From Candidatus Tenderia electrophaga (GTDB taxonomy: Bacteria; Pseudomonadota; Gammaproteobacteria; Tenderiales; Tenderiaceae), in assembly GCA_001447805.1 (NCBI GenBank), contig CP013099.1, positions 1,178,001-1,242,000 on the forward strand: a DNA stretch of 64,000 nt, in the 5' to 3' direction. Every line of letters starts with the position of its first letter. The first letter of the stretch is position 1. Shown in pieces: positions 1 through 8,787 of the stretch. The translations under genes and the position numbers were made by a program. Below the pieces are notes generated by a model, which saw only the letters and a program-made list of their open reading frames with translations, was not told the DNA's origin and made no database searches.

Positions 1-2
1 TG

Positions 3-335
3 AACTCGCGCACCGGTACGGTGGTCATCGGCCGTCACGTGCGCGTGACCTCGGCGGCGGTGACCCATGGCAGTCTCACCGTCACCATTACCGAAAAGCC
101 CACCGTCAGTCAGCCGGCGCCGCTGTCCGCCGGCGGCAGTACCGTGGTGGTGCCGACTTCGGATGTGGAAGTTGCGGAGGAGAAGCGCAAGATGTTTCTG
201 TTCGATCCCGGCATCTCCCTGGGCGAAATCGTGCGCGCGGTCAATAATGTAGGTGCGGCGCCCGGCGATCTGGTCGCTATCCTCGAAGCGCTTAAAGAGG
301 CGGGCGCGTTAAGGGCCCAGCTGGTGGTGATCTAA
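3..335 (+). CDS. flgI: Flagellar P-ring protein FlgI, C-terminal part
   Basis: The reading frame is open from the window edge and ends at TAA 333-335, giving the last 110 residues. FlgI forms the periplasmic P-ring around the rod in the peptidoglycan layer. The C-terminal stretch with [17 protein letters not shown], the [30 protein letters not shown] region (split here over positions 230-310) and the final RAQLVVI is characteristic of the family. Its stop overlaps the ATG of flgJ by one base, so the two are translationally coupled. The N-terminus and signal peptide lie outside the window. Confidence 0.95.
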   Translation, partial: NSRTGTVVIGRHVRVTSAAVTHGSLTVTITEKPTVSQPAPLSAGGSTVVVPTSDVEVAEEKRKMFLFDPGISLGEIVRAVNNVGAAPGDLVAILEALKEAGALRAQLVVI

Positions 336-1279
336 TGACATCCGCCGTCAATCCCAGCGGCATTTATACCGACACCGGCGCGCTCAAGAGCTTGAAGGCT
401 CAGGCCGGCAAGGATAGCGCGGCGGCCTTGGAACAGACCGCCGAGCAGTTCGAGTCCCTGTTTCTGCATATGATGCTCAAGTCCATGCGCAGCACCACCA
501 TGGATGGCGGCTTTATGGATAATGAGCACAGCCGTTTTTATCAAGACATGTTCGATCAGCAGATCGCGGTGGAGCTGGCCAAGAAACGCCAGGCGGGCAT
601 CGCGGATATGCTGGTTCAGCAGCTCGGTGGCGCGCAGACGGCGAACACGCACGACCCATCCGGCGACGCCAAACTGGATCTGGATCGGCTGCGTGTGTAC
701 CGGCCAATCGCCTCAAGTGCTATCGAAGCCTTCGCGCCGGCACACGACACCAGTCAAGAATCTATCAAGGGTTTTGATTCGCCCGAGGATTTTGTCGAAA
801 AGCTCTGGCCGCTGGCGCAAAAATACGCCGCCGAACTGGGGGTGGAGCCCAAGGTCCTGTTGGCGCAGGCGGCCTTGGAGACCGGCTGGGGTCAGCACAC
901 TATCCGTTACTCCAACGATGTGCCCACTCATAACCTGTTCAACATCAAGGCCGACAGTCGCTGGGAGGGTCCGCGGGCGGTGGTGCCGACGCTGGAATAT
1001 GAGCGCGGCAACCCGGTGCGACAGTTGGCGGCGTTTCGTTCTTATCCCGATTTCGAGGCGAGTTTTAAAGACTATGTTGATTTTCTCAAATCCTCTGAGC
1101 GCTATCAGGGGGCCTTGGAAAACGCCGCCGACAGCAGCGCCTTTGTCCAGGCCCTGCATCGTGCCGGCTATGCCACTGATCCAAAATATTCGTTAAAGAT
1201 CAATAGAATAATGGATGGTGACATGTTCGATCAGGTGGCCCTGAAATTCAAGGGTTCGGCCGCCGCGCCGTTAACCTAG
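335..1279 (+). CDS. flgJ: FlgJ, rod-cap and peptidoglycan hydrolase
   Basis: FlgJ (314 aa) caps the growing rod and cuts peptidoglycan so that the rod can cross the wall. Residues about 25-100 form the rod-binding domain (EQTAEQFESLFLHMMLKSMR is its signature). Residues about 150-305 are a GH73 glucosaminidase domain, with the catalytic Glu expected in LLAQAALETGWGQHT (E182) and a downstream HNLFNIKA block. This two-domain form is the gammaproteobacterial type. It starts at the ATG that overlaps the flgI stop and precedes flgK by 59 bp. Confidence 0.96.
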   Translation: MTSAVNPSGIYTDTGALKSLKAQAGKDSAAALEQTAEQFESLFLHMMLKSMRSTTMDGGFMDNEHSRFYQDMFDQQIAVELAKKRQAGIADMLVQQLGGAQTANTHDPSGDAKLDLDRLRVYRPIASSAIEAFAPAHDTSQESIKGFDSPEDFVEKLWPLAQKYAAELGVEPKVLLAQAALETGWGQHTIRYSNDVPTHNLFNIKADSRWEGPRAVVPTLEYERGNPVRQLAAFRSYPDFEASFKDYVDFLKSSERYQGALENAADSSAFVQALHRAGYATDPKYSLKINRIMDGDMFDQVALKFKGSAAAPLT

Positions 1280-1338
1280 GTTAAGGGGAGCTGTCTTTAC
1301 GGCTCCGTGACATTGTTCGTTTTATTTGGAGTATAGAT

Positions 1339-3237
1339 ATGGCAGGCATGTTGGGAATCGGTGTAAGCGGCTTGCTGGCCTACCAGCGATCCCTGCAGAC
1401 CGTCAGTCACAATGTTGCTAACGCCAACACCGAAGGCTATACCCGTCAACGGGTCGAGCTGGGCACCAATATACCCGAATTTGCGGGAGGCGGTTATCTG
1501 GGCACGGGGGTCAGCGTCCGGAGTGTGGAGCGGGTGTATGACGACTTTCTGGTCGGCCGGGTGCAGAGCTACAGCTCCGGTACCAGTCATGCTCAGTCCT
1601 TTGCCGAGCAAGTCAGCCGCATTGACGAACTGCTGGCCGATCCCGACGTGGGGTTGTCGCCGGCGATGGAAGGCTTTTTCTCCGAGCTACAGTCGGTGGC
1701 CAATGACCCCTCTTCCATCGCCGCGCGGCAGTCCTTTATGAGTCAGGCCGAGATTCTGGTGGATCGCTATGCCTATAACAACCAGCGCCTCGAGGATCTG
1801 CGTAGTCAGAACAATAAACAGGTTCAGGCCGCCGTGACTGAGATCAACGGCTTGGCCACGTCTATCGCTGCCCTGAACCGGGATATTTCCCTGGCGCCGG
1901 GCAACAGTCCTCCCAATGATCTGTTGGACCGACGTGACGTGCTGTTGCAGCAATTGTCGGAAAAGGTCTCGATCAGCACTGTGGAACAGGAAAACGGTGC
2001 GATGAATGTCTTTATCGGCAAAGGGCTATCCTTAGTGCGTAACTTCGAATCCAACGAGGTGCAGCTCAGCCGCAACGAATTCGACATACGTCAATTTGAA
2101 GCCAGTATTGATTTCGGCGCAGGCTCGGTAAACGAGATTACCGACCAGATCTCCGGCGGCGAACTGGGCGCCTTGTTCGATTTTCGTGACCAGGTGCTGA
2201 ATGGGACCCAGAATGCCCTGGGGGCGCTGGCCGTCGGCTTTGCCGATAGCTTCAACGCCCAGCACAACCTGGGGCAGGATTTAAATGGCGCCTTGGGCAC
2301 TGATTTCTTTAGTGTGCCCGGGCTCGAGGTCAGGAACAGTCGAGCCAACACCGGTACCGCCACCATCGCCGCCACCCTGACCGACTCCTCTCAGCTGGAT
2401 GGCGATGAATACCAACTGAGCTTCAGCGGCGGCGGTTATACCCTGACCAACACCAGCGACGGCAGCACGGAGACCTTCGGGGGACTGCCCCAAACCACGA
2501 GTCATGGGTTCAGCCTGGATATCAGCGCCGGGGCGTTGAATAACGGTGATAGTTTTCTGATTCGCCCCGGGCGGCGCGGCGCGCAGGATCTGGCCTTGAG
2601 TATTACCGCCCCTGATGAAGTGGCGGCGGCGGCCCCGGTGAGAACGGCGATAGACGCGCTCAACAATACCGGTAATGCCACGATTACCCCCGGCGTGGTG
2701 AACGATACCAGCAACTTGCCGCTGGGCGCCGATATCGTCATGCAATATGACGGCACCGACATGAATGTCATTTCCGGACCCGCGCCCTGGAACGGTGTGT
2801 CCTTCGCCTATTCGGACGGCGCGACGGTGACCGCCTTGGCCGGTTTGGAATTTACTATCAGCGGTACGCCCGCAGCGGGCGACGAGTTCCGCATCGAGAA
2901 CAATACCAACGGTGTCGGTGACAACCGCAATGCCTTGTTGATGTCGGACCTGCAGAATCAGAGCTTAATGAGCAACGGCACGGCCAGTTATACCGACTAT
3001 TACGGCGGCGTCGTGGCGGATATCGGCGTGGTGGCCAATCAGGCGCAGTTGACCCAATCCGCCCAAGAGGGTCTGCTCGAGCAGGCCAAGAATTCCAGAG
3101 ATGCCCTGTCCGGAGTCAACCTGGATGAAGAGGCCGCCAATCTGCTTAAGTTTCAGCAGGCCTATCAGGCCGCTTCGCAGGTGATCGTGGCGTCGAATAA
3201 TATGTTTCAGTCTTTGTTGAGCGCCTTAAGGGGATAA
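1339..3237 (+). CDS. flgK: Hook-filament junction protein FlgK (HAP1)
   Basis: FlgK (632 aa) joins the hook to the filament. The N-terminal coiled-coil signature SHNVANANTEGYTRQRVE (residues about 24-41) and the C-terminal LLKFQQAYQAASQVIVASNN are those of the flagellin/FlgK superfamily. A large Gly/Ser/Thr-rich central region is exposed on the surface. The start is supported by a GGAG at 1328-1331, 7 nt before the ATG. The next gene, flgL, follows after 6 bp. I see no clear sigma-54 or sigma-28 promoter in the 59-bp gap before it, which holds a small GGAGC/GGCTCC hairpin. Confidence 0.97.
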   Translation: MAGMLGIGVSGLLAYQRSLQTVSHNVANANTEGYTRQRVELGTNIPEFAGGGYLGTGVSVRSVERVYDDFLVGRVQSYSSGTSHAQSFAEQVSRIDELLADPDVGLSPAMEGFFSELQSVANDPSSIAARQSFMSQAEILVDRYAYNNQRLEDLRSQNNKQVQAAVTEINGLATSIAALNRDISLAPGNSPPNDLLDRRDVLLQQLSEKVSISTVEQENGAMNVFIGKGLSLVRNFESNEVQLSRNEFDIRQFEASIDFGAGSVNEITDQISGGELGALFDFRDQVLNGTQNALGALAVGFADSFNAQHNLGQDLNGALGTDFFSVPGLEVRNSRANTGTATIAATLTDSSQLDGDEYQLSFSGGGYTLTNTSDGSTETFGGLPQTTSHGFSLDISAGALNNGDSFLIRPGRRGAQDLALSITAPDEVAAAAPVRTAIDALNNTGNATITPGVVNDTSNLPLGADIVMQYDGTDMNVISGPAPWNGVSFAYSDGATVTALAGLEFTISGTPAAGDEFRIENNTNGVGDNRNALLMSDLQNQSLMSNGTASYTDYYGGVVADIGVVANQAQLTQSAQEGLLEQAKNSRDALSGVNLDEEAANLLKFQQAYQAASQVIVASNNMFQSLLSALRG

Positions 3238-3243
3238 TCGGTC

Positions 3244-4146
3244 ATGCGTATTTCAACCCAAATGATTCAGCGTCACGCGGTCAACGGCATTCTGGATAGA
3301 CAGAATGAGCTGGATAAGACGCAGCAACAATTATCGACCGGCCGGCGCATCTTAACCCCGTCCGACGATCCGTCCGGCTCTACCCAAGCCCTGGCCTTGC
3401 GGGAGAAGCTGGGGCAGATAGATCAATATAATACCAACATCGGCCGGTTGAAATCGCGCCTGGAGGCGGAGGAGTCCACCCTGGATGCGGTAGGTGACGT
3501 CCTGCAGCGTTTGCGTGAACTGGGCGTGCAAGGGCTCAGCAACAGTGTGGATGCCCAGGGTCGCCGAGGCATCGCCGCCGAGGTTCGGGAGCTGCTGGGC
3601 TCGGTGTTTGATCTTGCTAACGCCAAAGACGGGTCGGGCGAATATCTGTTTTCCGGATTGCAATCTGAGACCCAGCCGTTTATCGATGCGGGCGCCGGCA
3701 ATTACACCTATCAGGGTGACCAGAATCAGCGCCGTATCCAGATCAGTCCCACCCGCGAGGTGCAATCCTCGGATGCGGGTAGCGAAGTCTTTGATAATTT
3801 GGACATCGCCGCCGGCGGTAAGCAAAGTATTTTCAAAACCATCTACGACTTTGCCGCGGACTTGGAGGCGAATACACCCAACAGCGATATTCTGACCGAT
3901 CTTGATACGGCTATGAGTAGTGTATTTTCCGTGCGGGCCAAGATCGGTGGGCGCATTAACGCAGTGGATTCTCAGGAACAAGTGAATGCGCAATTCAAAG
4001 TCCAGACCCAGTCGGTGCTGTCATCGGTCGAAGACCTCGATTATGCCGAGGCCATCGGCCGTATGAACCTGCAATTGGCCGGTTTGGAAGCGGCACAGAA
4101 ATCATTCCAGCGGGTGCAGAACCTGTCATTGTTCAGCGTGCTTTAA
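3244..4146 (+). CDS. flgL: Hook-filament junction protein FlgL (HAP3)
   Basis: FlgL (300 aa) is the second junction protein, between FlgK and the filament. The N-terminus MRISTQMIQRHAVNGILDRQ with the following QLSTGRRILTPSDDP is the flagellin-like D0/D1 helix. The C-terminus ends with an amphipathic LAGLEAAQKSFQRVQNLSLF. It is the last gene of the plus-strand flg block and faces the minus-strand glycan island, whose last gene ends 26 bp further on. Confidence 0.97.
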   Translation: MRISTQMIQRHAVNGILDRQNELDKTQQQLSTGRRILTPSDDPSGSTQALALREKLGQIDQYNTNIGRLKSRLEAEESTLDAVGDVLQRLRELGVQGLSNSVDAQGRRGIAAEVRELLGSVFDLANAKDGSGEYLFSGLQSETQPFIDAGAGNYTYQGDQNQRRIQISPTREVQSSDAGSEVFDNLDIAAGGKQSIFKTIYDFAADLEANTPNSDILTDLDTAMSSVFSVRAKIGGRINAVDSQEQVNAQFKVQTQSVLSSVEDLDYAEAIGRMNLQLAGLEAAQKSFQRVQNLSLFSVL

Positions 4147-4158
4147 CTGAGCCCTTCA

Positions 4159-4171
4159 CCGGCCGCGCCGG
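4159..4171. terminator. Short GC hairpin between convergent operons
   Basis: CCGGC-CGC-GCCGG lies between the stop of flgL and the stop of the convergent last gene of the glycan island. It has a 5-bp stem and a 3-nt loop but no T tract on either strand. It may act as a weak bidirectional terminator. Confidence 0.3.
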
Positions 4172-4172
4172 C

Positions 4173-5285
4173 CTAGGCCAGGTCGCGCAATATTCTGTCA
4201 AGTATTGTTGTGGCCGCCTGATTGGGAGGCGGTAATGTTGCTTTGATCTTGCGCCAATACCTTCCCCGCTCTATCTCAGTTGAACTGACTAAATCGACCA
4301 GATCGGTTGGGCTGGTGCATTTGACGGCCATATCCATATCGATGGGGGGCGGGTAGGTGGCGCCGGTCTGATCCGCATGCATCCGCTTCATGGTCTCATT
4401 GAGAAATAGATAGGTGCTGACACCCAAAGGGGCGGGTGAAAAATAATTAAGAAAGATATTGTCGAGATTGCAGCTCGAGGCGACGGAGCATACGAAATCG
4501 CAGCCGCACAGCACTGCGCTAATATCTCGGTCGGTATCGATTATGGGGACAAGACCTTTATCGGTCAGTATGTCGAGTACTTTTTCTTGTGTGTCGGGCG
4601 GGTCGGCGGGATGGGGTCGATATAGAAGTGTGTAGGGTCTATCGCACATCGCCACAGCATTGGAAAACCTGCTAATCACATCGAGATACTCGTCATGTGG
4701 CCGTATCGGTTGTCCAAATAGTCCGATGAGTCGATGATTATCTTGGATGTTTAGCTGTGCTCGCATGCCGCTGCGCAATGCCAGCGTGTCGAGCCGGGAA
4801 AATGCCGCATGTTTGGGCGAACCGCTGACGCAGGTGTCTGCTTGGAAGCGCCGCCTGGTAAGTTCGGCGCCGATCTGATCGAGGGTAAAGTAGCAATCGG
4901 CGATTTTTTCGAACAGAGAATTCACATCGCCCCAATAATCCTGGAAGGTGTAACAGGGATTTCGGCATCGCGCGATAATGGCTTCATCGATGCCCGCGCC
5001 GTGGCCGGAAAGGCCTGTAAGGACGGCGTCCGGACGTGTCTGTTTCAATATTGCGTCTGCGGCACTCAATAAGGCCTGAGCACCGTTGTCGCATGCCGTA
5101 TCGACCACCGGTGTGTTGACGCTGTTCACCTTTAGTCCCATTTCCGACAGCACCCGATCGGCCGGGGCGGCGGCGTAGATAATGGTATTGAGCCGGGGAT
5201 GGTGTTGCGCCTGGCGGGCGATTGCGCCGATTTGCAGGGCAGCACCGGTATCGCGGGCGGTTAATAGCAATGTGTGGATTTTCAT
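4173..5285 (-). CDS. Unknown protein, possibly GT-B-like, last gene of the glycan island
   Basis: This 370-aa protein has no family I can name with certainty. The N-terminal half begins MKIHTLLLTARDTGAALQIG and alternates hydrophobic strands and helices like a Rossmann domain. The C-terminal half contains LIGLFGQPI and then YTLLYRPHPADPPD, a pattern seen in GT-B glycosyl- or glycerophosphotransferases and in the UDP-GlcNAc 2-epimerase fold. No signal peptide or membrane segment is seen. It overlaps the upstream kinase gene by 4 bp, so it belongs to the same transcript. A role as a nonulosonate transferase or a sugar-processing enzyme is inferred only from context. Confidence 0.6.
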   Translation of the reverse strand: MKIHTLLLTARDTGAALQIGAIARQAQHHPRLNTIIYAAAPADRVLSEMGLKVNSVNTPVVDTACDNGAQALLSAADAILKQTRPDAVLTGLSGHGAGIDEAIIARCRNPCYTFQDYWGDVNSLFEKIADCYFTLDQIGAELTRRRFQADTCVSGSPKHAAFSRLDTLALRSGMRAQLNIQDNHRLIGLFGQPIRPHDEYLDVISRFSNAVAMCDRPYTLLYRPHPADPPDTQEKVLDILTDKGLVPIIDTDRDISAVLCGCDFVCSVASSCNLDNIFLNYFSPAPLGVSTYLFLNETMKRMHADQTGATYPPPIDMDMAVKCTSPTDLVDLVSSTEIERGRYWRKIKATLPPPNQAATTILDRILRDLA

Positions 5286-6322
5286 CGGCGCAGTAGGCCT
5301 TCTATCTTGCTTATTAATTCCTTGCGTTTCCGCGTTTGTGTATACAAGAACTGAAATTTATCCCATTCGTACTGCGTCACAGTGTTGTTGTCCAGCGTGA
5401 TTGCCACTAACAGGCCAAGCGCCCGGGCGGATAGCGACTGTAGCATTTTGCCCAGACAGCCCTTTTCTATGGCCGGTGGTGCGGTCGGAAAACCACTCAA
5501 ATAGGCCCGGAGCAGGGTCTCGGCATGGGCGTAGGCGGTGGCGTCGTTCTGGTTGTGTATCAGGATGAAGCGTTCAATCACAAAGGCGATGTCGACCAAA
5601 GGCGAGTGCCAGGCGAGCACCGTATCCTCAAAGTCGAGAAAGACGGGTGGGTCCAGGTGTTGAATAGGGAATAAAACATTGCCGTAATTTAGATCGCCAT
5701 GGATGATCTGCGCCTGCCAGCCGGTTTCGGGGTAACGGACCGGGGCGTGTCTCAAGAGCTCGATGGCGGTTTGGGGAAGTGTGCGTGTATCGAGCGTATC
5801 GAGTCGTTTTAGCGTGTCGCCTATGAGGGCGTGTCGTTCGCTAGCGTTTTGCTGGACCGATGCCTGGAACGGAGCCTTCGCCAAGGCCTGATGAAGCCGG
5901 CTCAGTGCCAGGCCCAGACGGGCGAGGTCGTTTGTATCCGTGCTGGCGAATCTGGCCTCGCAGTATGGGTAGGCCAGGGCAAACAAGTCCTCATTGATAA
6001 GTTTCGTATACACCGAATTCAGACACGCGGCCGCGACGCCTTGATCGTCCGCAAAGCGGGCGAAAGGGTCGGCCGCCAAAAGGGGCGCGGCGCGTGCTTG
6101 TTCGACGACTTTGATAAACAGGGCGGGATTTTGGCTTGACGCGGCGGCGCGATAATAGCCCGTCAGGCCGCTTGAGCCAGTGTCCAGTTTCCATAGCGGC
6201 GCCTCGAGTTTGAGGCGCGGGCAGATGACGGCGTTGAGTTCATCAGGCGCGGGCACGAATACGGCGTGTTGCGGCGGTTGTCGATTCCAGGCAGGGGTCC
6301 TAGGCAGGTGACGAGTCGACAT
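5282..6322 (-). CDS. APH/choline-kinase-like phosphotransferase
   Basis: This 346-aa protein shows the catalytic loop of the aminoglycoside/choline/homoserine kinase superfamily: IIHGDLNYGNVLF followed by the metal-binding VFLDFEDTVLAWHSPLVDIA. The start at 6322 is chosen because a GGAG lies 3-6 nt upstream; a longer frame to 6403 would run deeply into the upstream gene. Even so it overlaps that gene by 23 bp. The substrate is unknown. Its place next to a NeuB paralogue suggests a sugar or amino-sugar of the island, which is inference. It ends in a 4-bp overlap with the next gene. Confidence 0.8.
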   Translation of the reverse strand: MSTRHLPRTPAWNRQPPQHAVFVPAPDELNAVICPRLKLEAPLWKLDTGSSGLTGYYRAAASSQNPALFIKVVEQARAAPLLAADPFARFADDQGVAAACLNSVYTKLINEDLFALAYPYCEARFASTDTNDLARLGLALSRLHQALAKAPFQASVQQNASERHALIGDTLKRLDTLDTRTLPQTAIELLRHAPVRYPETGWQAQIIHGDLNYGNVLFPIQHLDPPVFLDFEDTVLAWHSPLVDIAFVIERFILIHNQNDATAYAHAETLLRAYLSGFPTAPPAIEKGCLGKMLQSLSARALGLLVAITLDNNTVTQYEWDKFQFLYTQTRKRKELISKIEGLLRR

Positions 6323-7358
6323 GGCTCCACTCAATCGGTTGACCGGCGGCCACCGGCGCCTTGAGGCGTGCTTGATCGATTTTGTCCCAGTCTTCCACAG
6401 CAATACCTAACGTGGGGAAGGCGAACCGAACCGCCTCGAGGTTGATCACTGTGCCGCTCGTCAGGTCGCGTTGGGCAATAATCCCCATACGGCCGGCAGG
6501 CCGCTGCGGCGGCGGCATATACGCCTCATCCGCATCCCCCAGGGCGCTGTGGATGTTGCGACATTTTTGGATCACCTGTCCCAACTGGGATACGGGCAGG
6601 GCATGAAATACGTCCTGATCATTGCGGCTGCCGTCGGCGCACAGCCCCTTCTCCAATACCCGGCAGCCCAAGGCGGTGGCGGCATAGAGCATCTCCTCTC
6701 CGGCATGATGATCCGACAGGCCCAAAGGACCGTTGAACAATTCCGCGAGACGGTTAAACACACGCAGGTTGTGCCGCGCCACCGGGGCGGGCGGGGCGGG
6801 CGGACTGTATTCCAATACGATGCGCTCGGCACCGGCCCGCCGCGCCCAATTAACCGCCCGTAAGGCCTCGTCCAGGGTGGCCTTGCCGGTGTCGATGATC
6901 AACGGTAAATCCAGCCCGGCACAGTAGCGGATGAGGGGCGCGTGAACCACATTGGTGGAGGCGATCTTGAGGGCGCAGGCCCCCAGCCGTTTAGCGAAAT
7001 CCGCACCTTTCAGGTCATACACGGACAACACCAGGCCCAGCTTCAGCTCGCGGCATGGGGCGAATATTTTTTCGTATTGGGATAAAGGGAGGGCCTTGCG
7101 CTCCACAAGTTGACGATAGTTCTCGCCCACCGACTGGGCATCGGCGCCGAGATAATGTTCCGCCACATCGGTTTTGAGGCAGATCTCGGCATCGTGCAAC
7201 ACCTCGCCTTTAACATAACGCGCACCGGCCGCTTTGACTGCCGCGACCATTCTGGCGGCCAGGGCAACGTCCTGGTTGAAAAAGGTGCCGATGTCCGGCA
7301 GCACCACCGGAGGCCGGGAGGCATGTACTACATCGTCCCAGAATTCAGCGGGGCTCAT
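6300..7358 (-). CDS. Diverged NeuB/sialate-synthase paralogue with SAF domain
   Basis: The 352-aa protein aligns by eye with NeuB: an N-terminal TIM barrel (VLPDIGTFF, KIASTNVVHAPLI, LIIDTGKATLDEA, GLSDHHAG, RVLEKGLCAD in order) and a C-terminal SAF/antifreeze-like domain from about residue 285 (RDLTSGTVINLEAVRFAFP). Several active-site positions of NeuB are changed. The EKHF motif is EKGL, so one Mn ligand is gone. The Glu of the KxxSxE motif is Asn. The HNG of strand 1 is absent. Start ATG 7358 overlaps the HisH2 stop (ATGA) and has GGAG upstream. It may be a new-specificity synthase or a pseudoenzyme. Confidence 0.8.
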   Translation of the reverse strand: MSPAEFWDDVVHASRPPVVLPDIGTFFNQDVALAARMVAAVKAAGARYVKGEVLHDAEICLKTDVAEHYLGADAQSVGENYRQLVERKALPLSQYEKIFAPCRELKLGLVLSVYDLKGADFAKRLGACALKIASTNVVHAPLIRYCAGLDLPLIIDTGKATLDEALRAVNWARRAGAERIVLEYSPPAPPAPVARHNLRVFNRLAELFNGPLGLSDHHAGEEMLYAATALGCRVLEKGLCADGSRNDQDVFHALPVSQLGQVIQKCRNIHSALGDADEAYMPPPQRPAGRMGIIAQRDLTSGTVINLEAVRFAFPTLGIAVEDWDKIDQARLKAPVAAGQPIEWSHVDSSPA

Positions 7359-7990
7359 GCCGACCACTCCAGAAAGTTGTGCAAGAACTGCAGCCCCACC
7401 GGGCCGCTCTTCTCCGGATGGAACTGACAGCCGATGACGCGGCCGTGGCCGATCATGGCGGTGAGCCGATGACCGCCGAAGTCACAGTAACCGATCAGGT
7501 CGCGTTGATCACTGGGCCGGCATTGATACGAATGGACAAAATACACCGCGCTTGCAGCGGGCAGGCCCTGCAACAAGGGATGGCCGCACTCGCTGTGCAG
7601 ATCGGCCCAGCCGACATGCGGGACTTTTAACGGCCGACCGTCGCCGTCGCTGCTCGGTATGGCGCGCACCTCGCCGGGGATCAGCCCCAGGCCGCGATGT
7701 TCGCCGAATTCTTCGCTGCAATCCAGCAACAGCTGCGCGCCCAGACAAATGCCCAGCAGGGGCGTGCCGTTGTCTATGGCGTGTCGGATGGGTTCGACCA
7801 GGCGGCGTTCGTGCAAACCCGCCATGCCGTCACCGAAGGCGCCCACGCCCGGCAGCAATAGCCGCTGCGCCTGCTGGATGGTCGTCGGGCTGTCGCTTAG
7901 AGTGACTGCTGCGCCGAGATGCTCCAGGGCGCGGCAGACACTGAGCAGGTTGCCCACGCCATAATCAATGACCGTCACCTCGGGTTTCAT
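7355..7990 (-). CDS. hisH2: HisH-like glutamine amidotransferase (HisH2)
   Basis: This is a 211-aa class I glutamine amidotransferase of the HisH family. The nucleophile Cys is in LLGICLGAQLLL, and the His-Glu pair is in CQFHPEKSG near the C-terminus. In a nonulosonate cluster beside HisF2 and a PseA/WbpG protein, HisH-type proteins release ammonia from glutamine for acetamidino formation rather than for histidine synthesis. No other his gene is present. ATG 7990 overlaps the HisF2 stop by 4 bp and is preferred to the GTG two codons earlier. Confidence 0.92.
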   Translation of the reverse strand: MKPEVTVIDYGVGNLLSVCRALEHLGAAVTLSDSPTTIQQAQRLLLPGVGAFGDGMAGLHERRLVEPIRHAIDNGTPLLGICLGAQLLLDCSEEFGEHRGLGLIPGEVRAIPSSDGDGRPLKVPHVGWADLHSECGHPLLQGLPAASAVYFVHSYQCRPSDQRDLIGYCDFGGHRLTAMIGHGRVIGCQFHPEKSGPVGLQFLHNFLEWSA

Positions 7991-8781
7991 CGGCACACCT
8001 CGGGCAGTTCACCGGGATCGGGGATATGACGCACCGAGCTGCCGGCCGCGCGCATGGCCTTGTGTAAGGCGTGCACACTGAATCGGTCATAGTGCAGGGC
8101 ATCGGCCACCGCGACGGCGTCGGCGCCCAGTTGCAAGGCCTGGCCGACATGTTCAGGGTCGCCCACGCCACCGGAGGCGATGACCGGGATAGACACCGCC
8201 TCGCTGACCGCGGCGATCAAGTCGGTGTCCATCCCCTTGCGGGTACCCTCCTGGTCGACCGAGGTGAGTAGGATTTCGCCTGCCCCAAGTGTCGCCGCCT
8301 GCTTGGCCCAATCGATCACGTCCAGACCGGTATGTTCACGACCGTTATCTGTGTAGGCCTCCCACCCTGCGCCTTGGCCGCGCTGTTTGGCCTCGATGGA
8401 CAGCACCACGCATTGGCTGCCAAAACGCCGCGCCGCCTCACTGATCAGTGCCGGCCGCCGCACGGCCGCCGTGTTCATGGCTACCTTGTCGGCGCCGGCG
8501 CGCAGGATGGCGGCGACGTCTTCGACGCTGCGTACACCGCCACCGACGGTGAAGGGGATAAAAATATTCTGTGCCGTGTATTGGATGACCTCGGTCAGGT
8601 TATTGCGTTCATACAGCGAAGCGACGATATCCATATAAAGCAGCTCGTCCACGCCGCTTTGATAGTAACGGCGGGCGAATTCGTTGGGATCGCCGAGTTT
8701 GCGCAGGCCCTCCAAGTGAACGCCCTTGATGAGATTAGGGGCCTTGATGTCGAGACGGGCGATGAGTCGTGAGTGCGGCAT
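7987..8781 (-). CDS. hisF2: HisF-like ammonia-channelling barrel (HisF2)
   Basis: This 264-aa TIM barrel is of the HisF family: RLIARLDIKAPNLIKG at strand 1, FTVGGGVRSVEDV, and PVIASGGVGDPEHV for the phosphate-binding sites. The position of the second catalytic Asp of true HisF (the AIDAK motif) reads SIEAKQ. This suggests it is not an imidazole-glycerol-phosphate cyclase but a channel partner for HisH2 and the PseA-like amidotransferase, as known for WbpG-HisH-HisF in Pseudomonas O-antigen clusters. It is flanked by a sulfotransferase gene (6-bp gap) and by hisH2 (4-bp overlap). Confidence 0.92.
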   Translation of the reverse strand: MPHSRLIARLDIKAPNLIKGVHLEGLRKLGDPNEFARRYYQSGVDELLYMDIVASLYERNNLTEVIQYTAQNIFIPFTVGGGVRSVEDVAAILRAGADKVAMNTAAVRRPALISEAARRFGSQCVVLSIEAKQRGQGAGWEAYTDNGREHTGLDVIDWAKQAATLGAGEILLTSVDQEGTRKGMDTDLIAAVSEAVSIPVIASGGVGDPEHVGQALQLGADAVAVADALHYDRFSVHALHKAMRAAGSSVRHIPDPGELPEVCR

Positions 8782-8787
8782 GGTGAG

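Noticed and set aside
7355-8781. hisH and hisF as histidine biosynthesis genes
   Set aside because: No other his genes, cluster with a PseA/WbpG amidotransferase, and HisF has the Asp-to-Glu change.
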